Shown here piece after piece: positions 50,112 to 58,562 of a DNA stretch of 64,000 nt. The stretch is from Candidatus Promineifilum breve. GTDB lineage: Bacteria > Chloroflexota > Anaerolineae > Promineifilales > Promineifilaceae. The position numbers were made by a program, and so were the translations under genes. The notes under the pieces were generated by a model that saw only the letters and a program-made list of their open reading frames with translations, ran no database searches and was not told the DNA's origin. Location: assembly GCF_900066015.1 (NCBI RefSeq), contig NZ_LN890656.1, forward strand, positions 558,001 through 622,000, given 5' to 3'. Positions within the stretch are counted from its first letter, which is position 1, and every line of letters starts with the position of its first letter.

Positions 50112-50501
50112 ATGCTGACTGAAGAGCAATTTGAAGCGCTCATCGGCGAGGCCCTCGACGACCTGCCGCCGTTCTTCCAGGAGCAGATGGACAACCTGGT
50201 CATCCTGCTGGAGACGTGGCCGTCGCGCCACACGCTGCGGCGCATGGGGCTGCCGCCGGGCCAGACGCTGCTGGGTCTCTACTCCGGCATCCCCCTGACC
50301 GAGCGCAGCCACGCCTATAACCTCGTGCCGCCCGATACCATCACCCTCTACCAGGGGCCGATTGAGAACGCCGCCCGCGATGGGGACGAAGGCGACCATC
50401 TGGCGCGGGTGCGCGCCGAAATCCGCCATACCGTTGTCCACGAGATCGCCCACCACTTCGGCATCGACGATGACCGCCTGGTGGAATTGGGCGCATATTA
50501 A
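50112..50501 (+). CDS. Minimal zincin metallopeptidase-like protein
   Basis: A 129-residue protein of the small metallopeptidase family that ends in a zincin site: RHTVVHEIAHHFGIDDDRLVELG gives HExxH plus a downstream Asp/His-type ligand. The N-terminal half (EEQFEALIGEALDDLPPFFQEQMDNLVILLE) is the family-specific cap. No signal peptide, so it is cytoplasmic; natural substrates are unknown. The start lies directly after a repeat, without a visible ribosome site. Confidence 0.88.
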   Translation: MLTEEQFEALIGEALDDLPPFFQEQMDNLVILLETWPSRHTLRRMGLPPGQTLLGLYSGIPLTERSHAYNLVPPDTITLYQGPIENAARDGDEGDHLARVRAEIRHTVVHEIAHHFGIDDDRLVELGAY

Positions 50502-50849
50502 GTACGTCCCGCCCCCGACTTACCTCCCAAATTAAGTAGAATTATTCAAAACGAATAATACCATTACAATCTCTCTCTGAGAGCGTACTTTTAATGGCGT
50601 TATGTATTGCGGTTGTCATAAGTATCTGGTACTATAGTAGCCATTGGTATAGTCAAAATACCTATAGAAGTACCCTAATTGAATAGTGCTCGACAAGGCG
50701 TCGCGGTCGGAATCGAACGCGCATGCCGGCTCGATAACGGCTGCCGGTGATCCGTTGTACCTCTGGGTTCAACGCTCATCGCATCGCCGCATGTTGGCCG
50801 TCGGCCGCTCGTTTCATCGCGCGTCACTTTGGGAAGAGGAGCGTGGCTG
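50502..50849. other. AT-rich gene-free island
   Basis: Bases ~50515-50690 are clearly AT-richer than the rest of the window (for example ggtactatagtagcc, aaaacgaataata) and hold only short inverted repeats such as ctctctctgagag. From 50690 the composition returns to normal. No gene, tRNA or IS was recognised. It may be a relic of inserted DNA or a regulatory region for the small zinc protein. Confidence 0.5.
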
Positions 50850-51062
50850 ATGAAGACAGCAGTATCGTCTTTGGGCAAGCCAGTGGAGGCCTCTCATGTC
50901 GCGCCGTCGCAAGCGTATTGCCCCAAATGTGGGGGGGCGGTCACCTTGCGCGTGCGTCGTCTGATGGCTAACAGCGGTAATAGCTACTATTGGCGTCATC
51001 TGGACGACGATCACCCCTGTGATCGTCAGAAACCTTTCATGCGTTTGCGCCCGGCGATGTGA
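50850..51062 (+). CDS. Small C2HC-type zinc-ribbon protein
   Basis: A 70-residue protein with a compact zinc pattern: YCPKCGG, then YYWRHLDDDHPCDRQ, giving Cys-x2-Cys and a His...His-x-Cys cluster separated by a basic strand (VTLRVRRL). Not recognised as a named family. GAGGAG about nine bases before the ATG at 50850 supports the start; a TTG at 50829 is the alternative. It is a plausible real gene by its start site and metal motif, but short. Confidence 0.55.
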   Translation: MKTAVSSLGKPVEASHVAPSQAYCPKCGGAVTLRVRRLMANSGNSYYWRHLDDDHPCDRQKPFMRLRPAM

Positions 51063-51257
51063 AAATTGGGCAAAGAGTGCGTGAGTAGGTCGTAGATTCA
51101 ACAACTGAATAGTCCCGCGCCTGGCAATTCAATGTTAAAATGGGCGCAGTAGTTCGAGCAATGGCCTCTCGTCCGCCATTCGTCCCCCGCGGGCGAACGC
51201 GGGCGGGCAGGCTCAGCGCGCGAACTCCAGCCCGACATTGAATGGAGACTTCATCAC

Positions 51258-52859
51258 ATGAGCGTAGGCCAGGCAATTCTCTTTTTCGTGATCGGTGGCG
51301 CTGTCGCCTTGCTCGCGGCCGCCATCGTCGCGGCGATGGTGTCATCAGGCGTCCGCCGCGCCACGCAGCGCCAGTTTGATAACCAGTTGAAAGCCCAGAA
51401 GGACCTCAACGACGAACAGGTGCGCAGCCTGAAATGGGCGCTGCAGGAACAACAGCAGGTACAGCAGGAATCGCTGGAGCATTTCATCCAGGAGCGCGCC
51501 GCGGAACCGCCGCCGCCGGCGGTCATGACCCAGGTCATGGCCGCGCCGCCGGTCAATGACAACGGCCTGGGCGCGGATTCGGTGGCCCTGCGCGACCGGC
51601 TGATGAGCGACAAGAACGCCCACGGCGCGAATCTGCGCAAGGCCAATCTGCGCGGCCTCGACCTGTCCGGGGCCGACATGGGCGACGCCAATCTGAAGCA
51701 GGCCAATCTACAGGAAGCCAATCTGAGCGAGGCCGACCTGCGTGGGGCGCACCTGGCCGGGGCCGATCTGAAGCGGGCCACGCTGGTGCGCGCCGTGCTG
51801 ACCGGGGCCGACCTGAGCGGGGCCGACCTGAGCCATGCCGTGCTGCATGGGGCCGACCTGACCGCCGCCGATTTGAACCAGGCCGACCTGAAGGGCGCGC
51901 TCATCGATGACGAGACCCAGCTCGATGCCAAATGGCGGCTGGCCTGGGAGATCGTCAACCACGGCGCGGCCGGGCGCGACCTGAGCCGGGCCGACCTGCG
52001 CGACGTGGACCTGTGGGGCGTCGATCTGCGCGCCGCCCGCCTGTGGGAGACCGATCTCTCGGCCGCCCGCCTGACCCGCGCCGATTTGCGCCGGGCTAAG
52101 CTATGGAAGACCCACATCGACGAGCATACCCAACTCGATGACAAATGGCGTCTGACCTGGGAGATCGTCAACCAGGGCGCGGCCGGGCGCGATCTGCGCG
52201 AGATCGATCTGACCGAGTCTGACCTGAGCCGGGCCGACCTGAGCCGCGCCGGGCTGACCAAGGCCAATCTGGCCAAGGTCGATTTGAGCAACGCCGATTT
52301 GAGCGGGGCCAATCTGAGCGGGGCCAACCTCACCCGCTCCACGCTCATCGGGGCCGACGCCCGCGAGGCCAATCTGAGCGGGGCCAGCCTCAACGGGGCC
52401 GACCTGACCCGCGCCGATTTCAGCCGGGCCAAGATGAGCTGGACCGACCTGCGCAATACGGTCGTCACCGAACTGACCCAGATCGACCCCAAGTGGCGGC
52501 TGGTGTGGGAGATCGTCAATCAGGGGGCCATGCAGCGCGATCTGAGCCGGGCCGATCTGGCCGGGGCCAATCTGCGCGATGCCAATCTGAACGGGGCCGA
52601 TTTGCGCGGGGCCAAGCTGTGGCTGGCCGACCTGGCCGGGGCCGACATGCGCCGCGCCAATCTGCGCAGCACCGATTTGCGCGAATCGAATCTGGTGGGC
52701 ACGAATCTGAGCGAGACCAATCTGCAAGACACCAACCTGACCGGGGCGCGCTACGATGCCAACACGCGCTGGCCGGCCGGCTTCGATGCCGTCCTGGCCG
52801 GGGCGCTCATCCGCGGCAACCACCCGCGCGCCGAACCGCAACGCGAACTGGTCGATTAA
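51258..52859 (+). CDS. Membrane-anchored pentapeptide-repeat protein
   Basis: A 533-residue protein. One N-terminal membrane helix (AILFFVIGGAVALLAAAIVAAMV) and a coiled-coil stretch (QRQFDNQLKAQKDLNDEQVRSLK) precede a long pentapeptide-repeat beta-helix (A(D/N)LxxA units) from ~120 to ~515. Three times the helix is interrupted by the same insert, TQLDxKWRLxWEIVNxGAxxRDL, which caps and restarts it. Function of such proteins is unknown outside Qnr/MfpA; the coiled coil may anchor it to other surface or cytoskeletal parts. Confidence 0.9.
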   Translation: MSVGQAILFFVIGGAVALLAAAIVAAMVSSGVRRATQRQFDNQLKAQKDLNDEQVRSLKWALQEQQQVQQESLEHFIQERAAEPPPPAVMTQVMAAPPVNDNGLGADSVALRDRLMSDKNAHGANLRKANLRGLDLSGADMGDANLKQANLQEANLSEADLRGAHLAGADLKRATLVRAVLTGADLSGADLSHAVLHGADLTAADLNQADLKGALIDDETQLDAKWRLAWEIVNHGAAGRDLSRADLRDVDLWGVDLRAARLWETDLSAARLTRADLRRAKLWKTHIDEHTQLDDKWRLTWEIVNQGAAGRDLREIDLTESDLSRADLSRAGLTKANLAKVDLSNADLSGANLSGANLTRSTLIGADAREANLSGASLNGADLTRADFSRAKMSWTDLRNTVVTELTQIDPKWRLVWEIVNQGAMQRDLSRADLAGANLRDANLNGADLRGAKLWLADLAGADMRRANLRSTDLRESNLVGTNLSETNLQDTNLTGARYDANTRWPAGFDAVLAGALIRGNHPRAEPQRELVD

Positions 52860-52899
52860 TCGCCCGGTTCACTATTGGCCGCCGATAAAAGATAATGAT

Positions 52900-52995
52900 T
52901 TAACCACGGATTGACACGGATTGGACGGATATGACGGATAGCCCACCGACTAATCCGTGTCAATCCGTTAAATCCGTGTCAATCCGTGGTTGATT
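52900..52995. repeat. cacggat-type inverted repeat (family G)
   Basis: aaccacggattgacacgg on the left, atccgtgtcaatccgtggtt on the right. Lies between the pentapeptide protein and the SRAP gene. Confidence 0.9.
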
Positions 52996-53029
52996 ATTTC
53001 TCCGCAACGGGCGGCCCGGAGGAAACAGT

Positions 53030-53701
53030 ATGTGCGGCCGATTTGCTCTGGCAGCCACCGGGGAAGAGGTGGCCGCCCACTATCAGTTGCCCGAAGTGCC
53101 GTTCGTTGTGCCCCGCTACAACGTGGCTCCCACGCAGCCGGTGGCCGCCGTGCGGCTGAACGCCCGCGGCGAGCGCGAATTCACCTTTTTCCAGTGGGGT
53201 CTCATCCCGTCGTGGGCCAAGGAGCCGTCGATCGGCTCGAAGATGATCAACGCCCGGGCCGAGACGGCGGCCGAAAAGCCCGCCTTCCGCGCCGCCTTCA
53301 AGCGCCGCCGCTGCCTGTTGCCCATGACCGGCTTCTATGAGTGGCAGGCCACCGACGGCCGCAAGCAGCCGATGTACATCCACGGCGCGGGCGGGGGGTT
53401 GTTGTCGCTGGCCGGGTTGTGGGAAGTGTGGCAGTCGGCCGACGGCGGCCTGCTGGAGACCTGCACCATCCTGACCACCACGCCCAACGCCCTCATGGAG
53501 TCGATCCACAACCGGATGCCGGTCATCGTGGAACCGTTGGACTATGGCGCGTGGCTGGCCGCCGACACGCCGGCCGACGAACTGCACCACCTGCTGCGCC
53601 CCTACGCCGCCGAACAGTTGGCGGCCTACCCGGTCAGCACGGCCGTCAATCGGCCGCAGAATGACGCGGTTGAGTGTATTGCGCCGCTGACTGAAGAGTA
53701 G
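53030..53701 (+). CDS. SOS response-associated peptidase (SRAP, YedK/HMCES family)
   Basis: A 223-residue single-domain SRAP protein. The catalytic Cys is residue 2 (MCGRFAL). Other sites are RYNVAPTQP, FFQWGLIPSWAK, MINARAETAAEKPAF (Asn), LLPMTGFYEW (Glu) and SIHNRMPVI (His). The family forms a thiazolidine crosslink to abasic sites in single-stranded DNA, protecting them. The family G repeat lies before it. The TAG stop is also the start of a 7-base repeat (tagtggtcagtgga). Confidence 0.93.
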   Translation: MCGRFALAATGEEVAAHYQLPEVPFVVPRYNVAPTQPVAAVRLNARGEREFTFFQWGLIPSWAKEPSIGSKMINARAETAAEKPAFRAAFKRRRCLLPMTGFYEWQATDGRKQPMYIHGAGGGLLSLAGLWEVWQSADGGLLETCTILTTTPNALMESIHNRMPVIVEPLDYGAWLAADTPADELHHLLRPYAAEQLAAYPVSTAVNRPQNDAVECIAPLTEE

Positions 53702-53765
53702 TGGTCAGTGGACAGTGGGCAGTAAGGATACTGCCCACTGTCCACTGACTACTGTCCACTGCTTC
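53699..53765. repeat. 7-base-period inverted repeat tagtggtcagtgga (family B)
   Basis: Starts at the TAG stop of the SRAP gene and runs through a hairpin (gtgggcagt...actgcccac) to one base before the stop codon of the convergent LysM gene. Confidence 0.88.
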
Positions 53766-54926
53766 TTACCGAATCCGCTCCAGCTTCCAGTTATCAAGGA
53801 ACCAGCCATTATTGGCCGTCTCGAAGCGATTGCGGAAGGACGCGCCGAGGCGAACGCCGCCGGCCTGGGCCACGTTGAACTCGTAGACGCGGCTGTTGGG
53901 CTGCCCGGCCGTCACCGTCGTCCACTCCGTGCCGCCGTCGTTATGGATGACGCGCACTTCGCCGGACAGCGGGTCGGTGTTGAAATCGCGCGTGCCGCCG
54001 GGGTAGTATTGGGCCACGATGTCGGGGAAGAAGTTGAGCGTCATGCGATAGCTGCCCGGTTGCAGATAGACGTCCTGGAACAGACTGAACGACGTGGGCG
54101 CGCCGCCCTTGAAGACCTTCACCGACTTGTAGCCTTCGGGGATGAACCAGGCCCATTCCGTTTCGGGCAGTTGGTTCTTGCCCACCACGCGCACTTCGGG
54201 CCGGTTGAAGTTGCCGCCCGAACCGGGGTTCAGCGTGTTCGGCCCCTCGTCGGTCGCCAGTTGCCAGCCGGTGGGAACCTGTAGCTCATTATAGAGGTAG
54301 AAGTACCAGTCGCCCTCGAAGTTGCCGTTCTTGAACAGGTTGGTCACGTTCGGGTCGGCGGTGGGCAGGGTGGGCGGAGCGGCCGTGGCCTGCGGGGCGG
54401 TCGTGGCGCTGGTGGGCGGCGTGGTCGCGGCGGGCAGGCTGGAGGCCAGACCGCTGACGCCGGGGATGAGCAGCTCCTGCCCGGCGAAGATCAGCCCGGC
54501 GTTGGTGATGTTGTTGGCGGCCACGATGTCGGCAATCGCCACGTTATAGGCCAGCGACAGGCGGAAGAGTGAGTCGCCCTTCTGCACCGTGTGGAGCACG
54601 CCGTCTTCGACCACGATCGCGTGGGCCGGCAGCGTGGTGGGCGTGGTCGGGCTGGGGGTGGCCGTGGCCGCCGGCAGGGGCTGGCCGGTGGCCGGGCCAT
54701 CGACGCCGGGGATGATCAGTTCGTGCCCGGCGACGATCAGATTGGGGTTGACGATGTTGTTGGCCTGCACGATCGCGTCGATGGTGACGCCATATTGCAG
54801 CGAGATGCGATAGAGCGAATCGCCCGGCTGGATGACGTGGACTGTGTCGGCGCGAACGATGGCGGCGAACAGCAGCAGCATCAAGGCCAGGGTGGGAACG
54901 ATGAGAAAGCGAATTTTCAGTTTCAT
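53766..54926 (-). CDS. Secreted LysM protein with C-terminal carbohydrate-binding-like domain
   Basis: A 386-residue exported protein. A signal peptide (~1-26) is followed by two LysM domains: VHVIQPGDSLYRISLQYGVTIDAIVQANN and the second with VQKGDSLFRLSLAYNVAIADIVAANN, each ending in (H/Q)ELLIPG. Thr/Pro-rich linkers separate them. The C-terminal ~190 residues (FKNGNFEGDWYFYL ... WFLDNWKLERI) look like a carbohydrate-binding-module-type beta-sandwich. LysM binds peptidoglycan or chitin-like glycans. Its stop is reached one base after a repeat element. Confidence 0.88.
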   Translation of the reverse strand: MKLKIRFLIVPTLALMLLLFAAIVRADTVHVIQPGDSLYRISLQYGVTIDAIVQANNIVNPNLIVAGHELIIPGVDGPATGQPLPAATATPSPTTPTTLPAHAIVVEDGVLHTVQKGDSLFRLSLAYNVAIADIVAANNITNAGLIFAGQELLIPGVSGLASSLPAATTPPTSATTAPQATAAPPTLPTADPNVTNLFKNGNFEGDWYFYLYNELQVPTGWQLATDEGPNTLNPGSGGNFNRPEVRVVGKNQLPETEWAWFIPEGYKSVKVFKGGAPTSFSLFQDVYLQPGSYRMTLNFFPDIVAQYYPGGTRDFNTDPLSGEVRVIHNDGGTEWTTVTAGQPNSRVYEFNVAQAGGVRLGASFRNRFETANNGWFLDNWKLERIR

Positions 54927-55062
54927 AGATCCATTTTCCGTGTATTGTGTACGCCCAACCGGGAATACCGGGCGGAATTATCCTATGTTCGGGGTAAGCC
55001 GGCAACTGCTTCTTCTCTTGGCTCCCTCTGTGTACCTCTTATAGCAGCCAAAACCCAGCCGT

Positions 55063-55617
55063 CTACTTCTGGAACTCCTCGCGCATGACGCCCATCAACA
55101 CCAGATCGTCATACGCCCCATCGCTCCAGACGTGCTGCCGCAGCCGCCCCTCCTCGACGAAGCCACAGGCGCGATAGGCGCGGATGCCCCGCTCGTTGCG
55201 GCCGTGGACGCGCAGAAAGACCCGCCGCAGATTGAGCAGGCGAAAGGCGTGGTCGAGCACCAGGCGAATCGCCTCCCGCCCATAGCCGCGCCCCCAATAC
55301 GCCTTGTCGCCGATGGTGATACCCAGTTCGGCCGTGCGGCCAAACGGATCCACGTCGCGCACGCCGCAAAAGCCGATGATCTGCCCGTCAGCCTCGATGG
55401 CGAAGTTGACGCCGCCCTTGCCGCCGTCGCGGCCGCCGCCGGCCGTGTCGCGCTCGAAGTCGGCCACGACGCGGGCGAACGATTGCGGCCAGGGCGGGTC
55501 GCCGCCGCCGGCCAGTTCCACAGCCACGTCGTTGTTGAAGGCCAGGATGCGCGGCAGGTCATCGCGCTCGACGGCGCGCAGCGTAACACGTTCTCCCTGT
55601 AACATAATCTTAGCCAA
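55063..55617 (-). CDS. GNAT acetyltransferase, RimJ/RimL type
   Basis: A 184-residue protein: VTLRAVERDDLPRIL, IIGFCGVRDVDPFGRTAELGITI, the acetyl-CoA loop KAYWGRGYGREAIRLVLDHAF, NLRRVFLRVHGRNERGIRAYRACGFVEEGRLRQHV. This is the common RimJ/RimL-like ribosomal protein/N-terminal acetyltransferase pattern; the actual substrate is unknown. It overlaps the end of the upstream FAD oxidoreductase gene by 8 bases, so both are probably transcribed together. Confidence 0.88.
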   Translation of the reverse strand: MAKIMLQGERVTLRAVERDDLPRILAFNNDVAVELAGGGDPPWPQSFARVVADFERDTAGGGRDGGKGGVNFAIEADGQIIGFCGVRDVDPFGRTAELGITIGDKAYWGRGYGREAIRLVLDHAFRLLNLRRVFLRVHGRNERGIRAYRACGFVEEGRLRQHVWSDGAYDDLVLMGVMREEFQK

Positions 55618-56785
55618 ATGTTCCTTTCAGTGATTCGGCCGTGGGCGCGCCCCCGGCCTCGATGAGCGCCCGCGCCTCATCGACCCGATCCCAGATGTCC
55701 AGGAGCAGCACACCGCACAGGCGGCCGTCCTTCAGATAGTACAGCGCCCCCCGCTCGTTGGGCTTTTGCCAATCCTCGATGATCTCCAGCCGCGAATCGC
55801 ACAGGCCCACCGCCTCGTAGCCCAGATCGAACATATCGGAGTAGAACATGGGCAGATAGGTGTACGGCTCGCCCGCGCCGGCCATGTTGCGCCCGGCGGC
55901 GCGACCCATGGCCCGCGCCGCGTCGGCGTGCTCCACGCGGCGGCGCGCGCCCAACACGGCGTCGGGGTAGTTGGCGACGTCGCCCGCGGCGTAGATTTCC
56001 GGCCGGGCGGTCAGCAGGCGCGCATCGACGGGGATGCCGTTATCGACCGACAGGCCGATGGCCCGCGCCAGATCGACGTTGGGCACAATGCCGATGCCGG
56101 CCACCACGCGGTCGGCCGCCAGCCGCCGGCCGCTGCCGGTCAGCACCGTGGCCCCGTCGGCCCCAGTCTCGATGCCGGTGACGCTCTCGCCGTTGAGCAC
56201 CGCCACGCCCTGCTCGCGGTAGTAGTCGTTGAGATAGGCGGCCAGCCCGGCGGGGAAAACGCGGTCGCTGATGCCCGCCTCGGGGAAGATGAGCGTCACC
56301 TCGTTGCCCTGCTTGCGCAGCGCGGCGGCCACCTCCGAGCCGATGAAGCCGCCGCCGATGACCACGAAGCGCGCCCCCCCGTCGGCGTCGGCCCGCAGCG
56401 CGCGGTAGTCGTCGAGCGTGCGGTAGTAGTTCACCGCCTCGCCGCCGAAGGGCAGCCGGCGCGGCACGCCGCCAGTGGCGAGCAGCAGCCGGTCATAGGT
56501 ATGCACCTCGCCCCGGTCGTCGGTGGCGCGGCGGTTGTCGGCGTCCAACGCGACGACGCGCGTGCCGAAATGGGGCTGCACGTTGCCCGGCAGGGCCACG
56601 TAAATCTGTTCGATGGTGCGCTTGCCGTCCCACAGCTTCTTGGACAGCGGCGGCCGGTCATAGGGCGGGTCGCTCTCGGCCGAGATAAGGCCAATCGTCC
56701 CCGCCTCGTCCAGTTCGCGGATGCCGTTGGCCGCCGCCGCGCCGGTCATTCCGCCGCCGATGATCAGATAGGGGGTGTGGGGCAT
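55610..56785 (-). CDS. FAD-dependent pyridine nucleotide-disulfide-type oxidoreductase
   Basis: A 391-residue flavoprotein. FAD-binding YLIIGGGMTGAAAANGI at the N-terminus, NAD(P)-binding RFVVIGGGFIGSEVAAALRKQG near the middle, and the second FAD motif IYAAGDVANYPD. There is no CxxxxC redox-disulfide, so it is of the ferredoxin/rubredoxin-reductase or NADH-oxidase-like group. The electron partner is not in the window. It overlaps the RimL-type gene. Confidence 0.88.
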   Translation of the reverse strand: MPHTPYLIIGGGMTGAAAANGIRELDEAGTIGLISAESDPPYDRPPLSKKLWDGKRTIEQIYVALPGNVQPHFGTRVVALDADNRRATDDRGEVHTYDRLLLATGGVPRRLPFGGEAVNYYRTLDDYRALRADADGGARFVVIGGGFIGSEVAAALRKQGNEVTLIFPEAGISDRVFPAGLAAYLNDYYREQGVAVLNGESVTGIETGADGATVLTGSGRRLAADRVVAGIGIVPNVDLARAIGLSVDNGIPVDARLLTARPEIYAAGDVANYPDAVLGARRRVEHADAARAMGRAAGRNMAGAGEPYTYLPMFYSDMFDLGYEAVGLCDSRLEIIEDWQKPNERGALYYLKDGRLCGVLLLDIWDRVDEARALIEAGGAPTAESLKGTFG

Positions 56786-56809
56786 GGGCTGTTCTCCTTC
56801 ATAATTTGA

Positions 56810-57000
56810 CCACGGATACCACGGATTTTACGGATTTTCACGGATAAGAAAAAAAGATAGAACGCAGATGACGCGGATAAGAAAAAGAAATTGAACACGG
56901 ATGACGCGGATTTACGCGGATTATCGCGGATAAGAGGTAATTATCTCCTATCCGCGATAATCCGCGTCAATCCGTGTCATCCGCGTTCTATCTATTCTCC
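56810..57000. repeat. cacggat/acgcggat repeat array (family G)
   Basis: Several units (cacggataccacggatttta, gacgcggatttacgcgg) in one sense followed by their complement (atccgcgtcaatccgtg), forming a large stem upstream of the MFS gene. Confidence 0.85.
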
Positions 57001-57050
57001 GCGAAAATATGATAAAGTTCCCACCATCAATCAGGAGCAAGCCCTTATCC

Positions 57051-58454
57051 ATGACTGCCATCCGTCCCCACCACCGCCTCCTCTATTCCGCCGGCTCCCT
57101 CGGCGTCGCCCTGTCCTATCAGGCTTTCTCGGCCTACATCCAGTTCCTCTACATCGACACCCTCGGCGTGCGCGCGGCGTGGATTGGGCTTGTCTGGGCG
57201 CTCTATGGCCTGTGGAACGCGGTCAACGACCCGCTGGTGGGCTATTGGAGCGACCGCACGCGCAGCCGCTGGGGCCGCCGCGTGCCGTGGATGGCCGGCT
57301 CGCTGCTGCCGCTGCTCATCACTTTCTACCTGCTGTGGCTGCCCGGCGGCGGCACGGACTGGTCGGAGCTGAGCCTGCTGTTCTACTTCCTGTTCATCGT
57401 GCTCCTGTTCGATTTCTTCTGGTCGGTCTACGTGATGAACTGGACGGCCCTCTTCCCCGAAATGGCCCAGGGCGAGAGCCAGCGGGCGGGCGTCTCGGCC
57501 CAGCGCGAGGTGTTCTCCATCTTCGGCCTGCTGGTCGGCGTGGCCCTGCCGCCGCTGCTGGCCGGGGCGGACTGGAGCAACCGGGGCAGCATGGCCGCCC
57601 TGCTGACGGCCGTCACCTTCGTCTCCCTTCTGCTCGGCCTGCTGGGCAGCCGCGAGCGGCCGGAGTTCGCCGCCGCGCCGTCGCCCTCCTTCCGCGAATC
57701 GATCCGCCTGACACTGGGCAATCGCAACTTCATCATCTTCCTGGCCGCCAACCTGATGATCCAGTACGTCTTTCTGGCGATGGCGTCGTCGATCCCGTTC
57801 TACGCCAAGTACGTGCTGCACATCCAGGGGCCGACGACGCTGTTCGGAGTGACGTTGGACGCCGACCTGCAAAACTCGCTGTTGCTGGCCGCGGCCTTTC
57901 TGGCGGCATTGCCGGCCATGGCCGTATGGTGGGCGCTGGCCCGGCGTTATGGGGCGTGGCGGGCGCTGCGGGCGGCGGCGCTGCTGGCCGCGGCCACGGC
58001 GCTCTACTTCTTTTTCCCCCAGACCTTCGCCGCCGGCATTCTGGGCACGACCCTCTTCGGCCTCAGTCTGGCCGGGCTGCTCATGCTGACCAACCCGCTG
58101 CTGGCCGACATCACCGACGAGGACGAGGTGCTGAACGGCGCGCGGCGCGAGGGGATGTTCTTCGGCATGAACGGGCTAATCATCCGGTTGGCCTTCGTCA
58201 TCCAGGGCTTGCTGACGGCCGTGGTCTTCACCCTGACCGGCTACGTCAGCCCCAGCGCGGGCGTCCTCTTCCCGCCCCAGCCCGACACGGCCCTCTTCGG
58301 CATGCGCCTGCTGACCGGCGGCGTCCCGGCCATCGCCCTGGTCGTGGCCTTTCTATTGCTGGGCAGCTATACCCTCCACGGCGCGCGGGCCGCGCAAGTC
58401 CGGGCGCAAGCGGCGACGATGCAGGCCGATAAGCTTTCGTCGCTGGAGAATTAG
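57051..58454 (+). CDS. MFS transporter, glycoside-pentoside-hexuronide (MFS_2) type
   Basis: A 467-residue transporter from the ATG at 57051. About 11-12 hydrophobic helices. The MFS_2/GPH pattern is seen in LYSAGSLGVALSYQAFSAY, LYGLWNAVNDPLVGYWSDRTRSRWGRRVPWM and the mid-protein FLAANLMIQYVFLAMASS. Such carriers usually move sugars with sodium or protons; the substrate is unknown. The longer frame from 57009 has a weak N-terminus. It is flanked by repeats on both sides and shares no operon. Confidence 0.88.
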   Translation: MTAIRPHHRLLYSAGSLGVALSYQAFSAYIQFLYIDTLGVRAAWIGLVWALYGLWNAVNDPLVGYWSDRTRSRWGRRVPWMAGSLLPLLITFYLLWLPGGGTDWSELSLLFYFLFIVLLFDFFWSVYVMNWTALFPEMAQGESQRAGVSAQREVFSIFGLLVGVALPPLLAGADWSNRGSMAALLTAVTFVSLLLGLLGSRERPEFAAAPSPSFRESIRLTLGNRNFIIFLAANLMIQYVFLAMASSIPFYAKYVLHIQGPTTLFGVTLDADLQNSLLLAAAFLAALPAMAVWWALARRYGAWRALRAAALLAAATALYFFFPQTFAAGILGTTLFGLSLAGLLMLTNPLLADITDEDEVLNGARREGMFFGMNGLIIRLAFVIQGLLTAVVFTLTGYVSPSAGVLFPPQPDTALFGMRLLTGGVPAIALVVAFLLLGSYTLHGARAAQVRAQAATMQADKLSSLEN

Positions 58455-58562
58455 CTACGGATTTAAACGGAAGAAACGGATAAAAAATCCGTTTCTTCCG
58501 TTTAAATCCGTAGCCAAATCCTAACCGTCTTTATCCGTTTCTTCCGTCTAAATCCGTAGCCA
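58452..58562. repeat. acggat/aatccg repeat array (family G variant)
   Basis: Units gctacggatttaaacggaag and complement aatccgtttcttccgtttaa, repeated. The last copy encodes the end of the SurE gene. Confidence 0.85.

Noticed and set aside
50690-50770. Possible minus-strand tRNA (GTTCGATTCC-like stretch)
   Set aside because: The flanking bases do not form the T-arm stem or an acceptor stem, and no anticodon arm fits.
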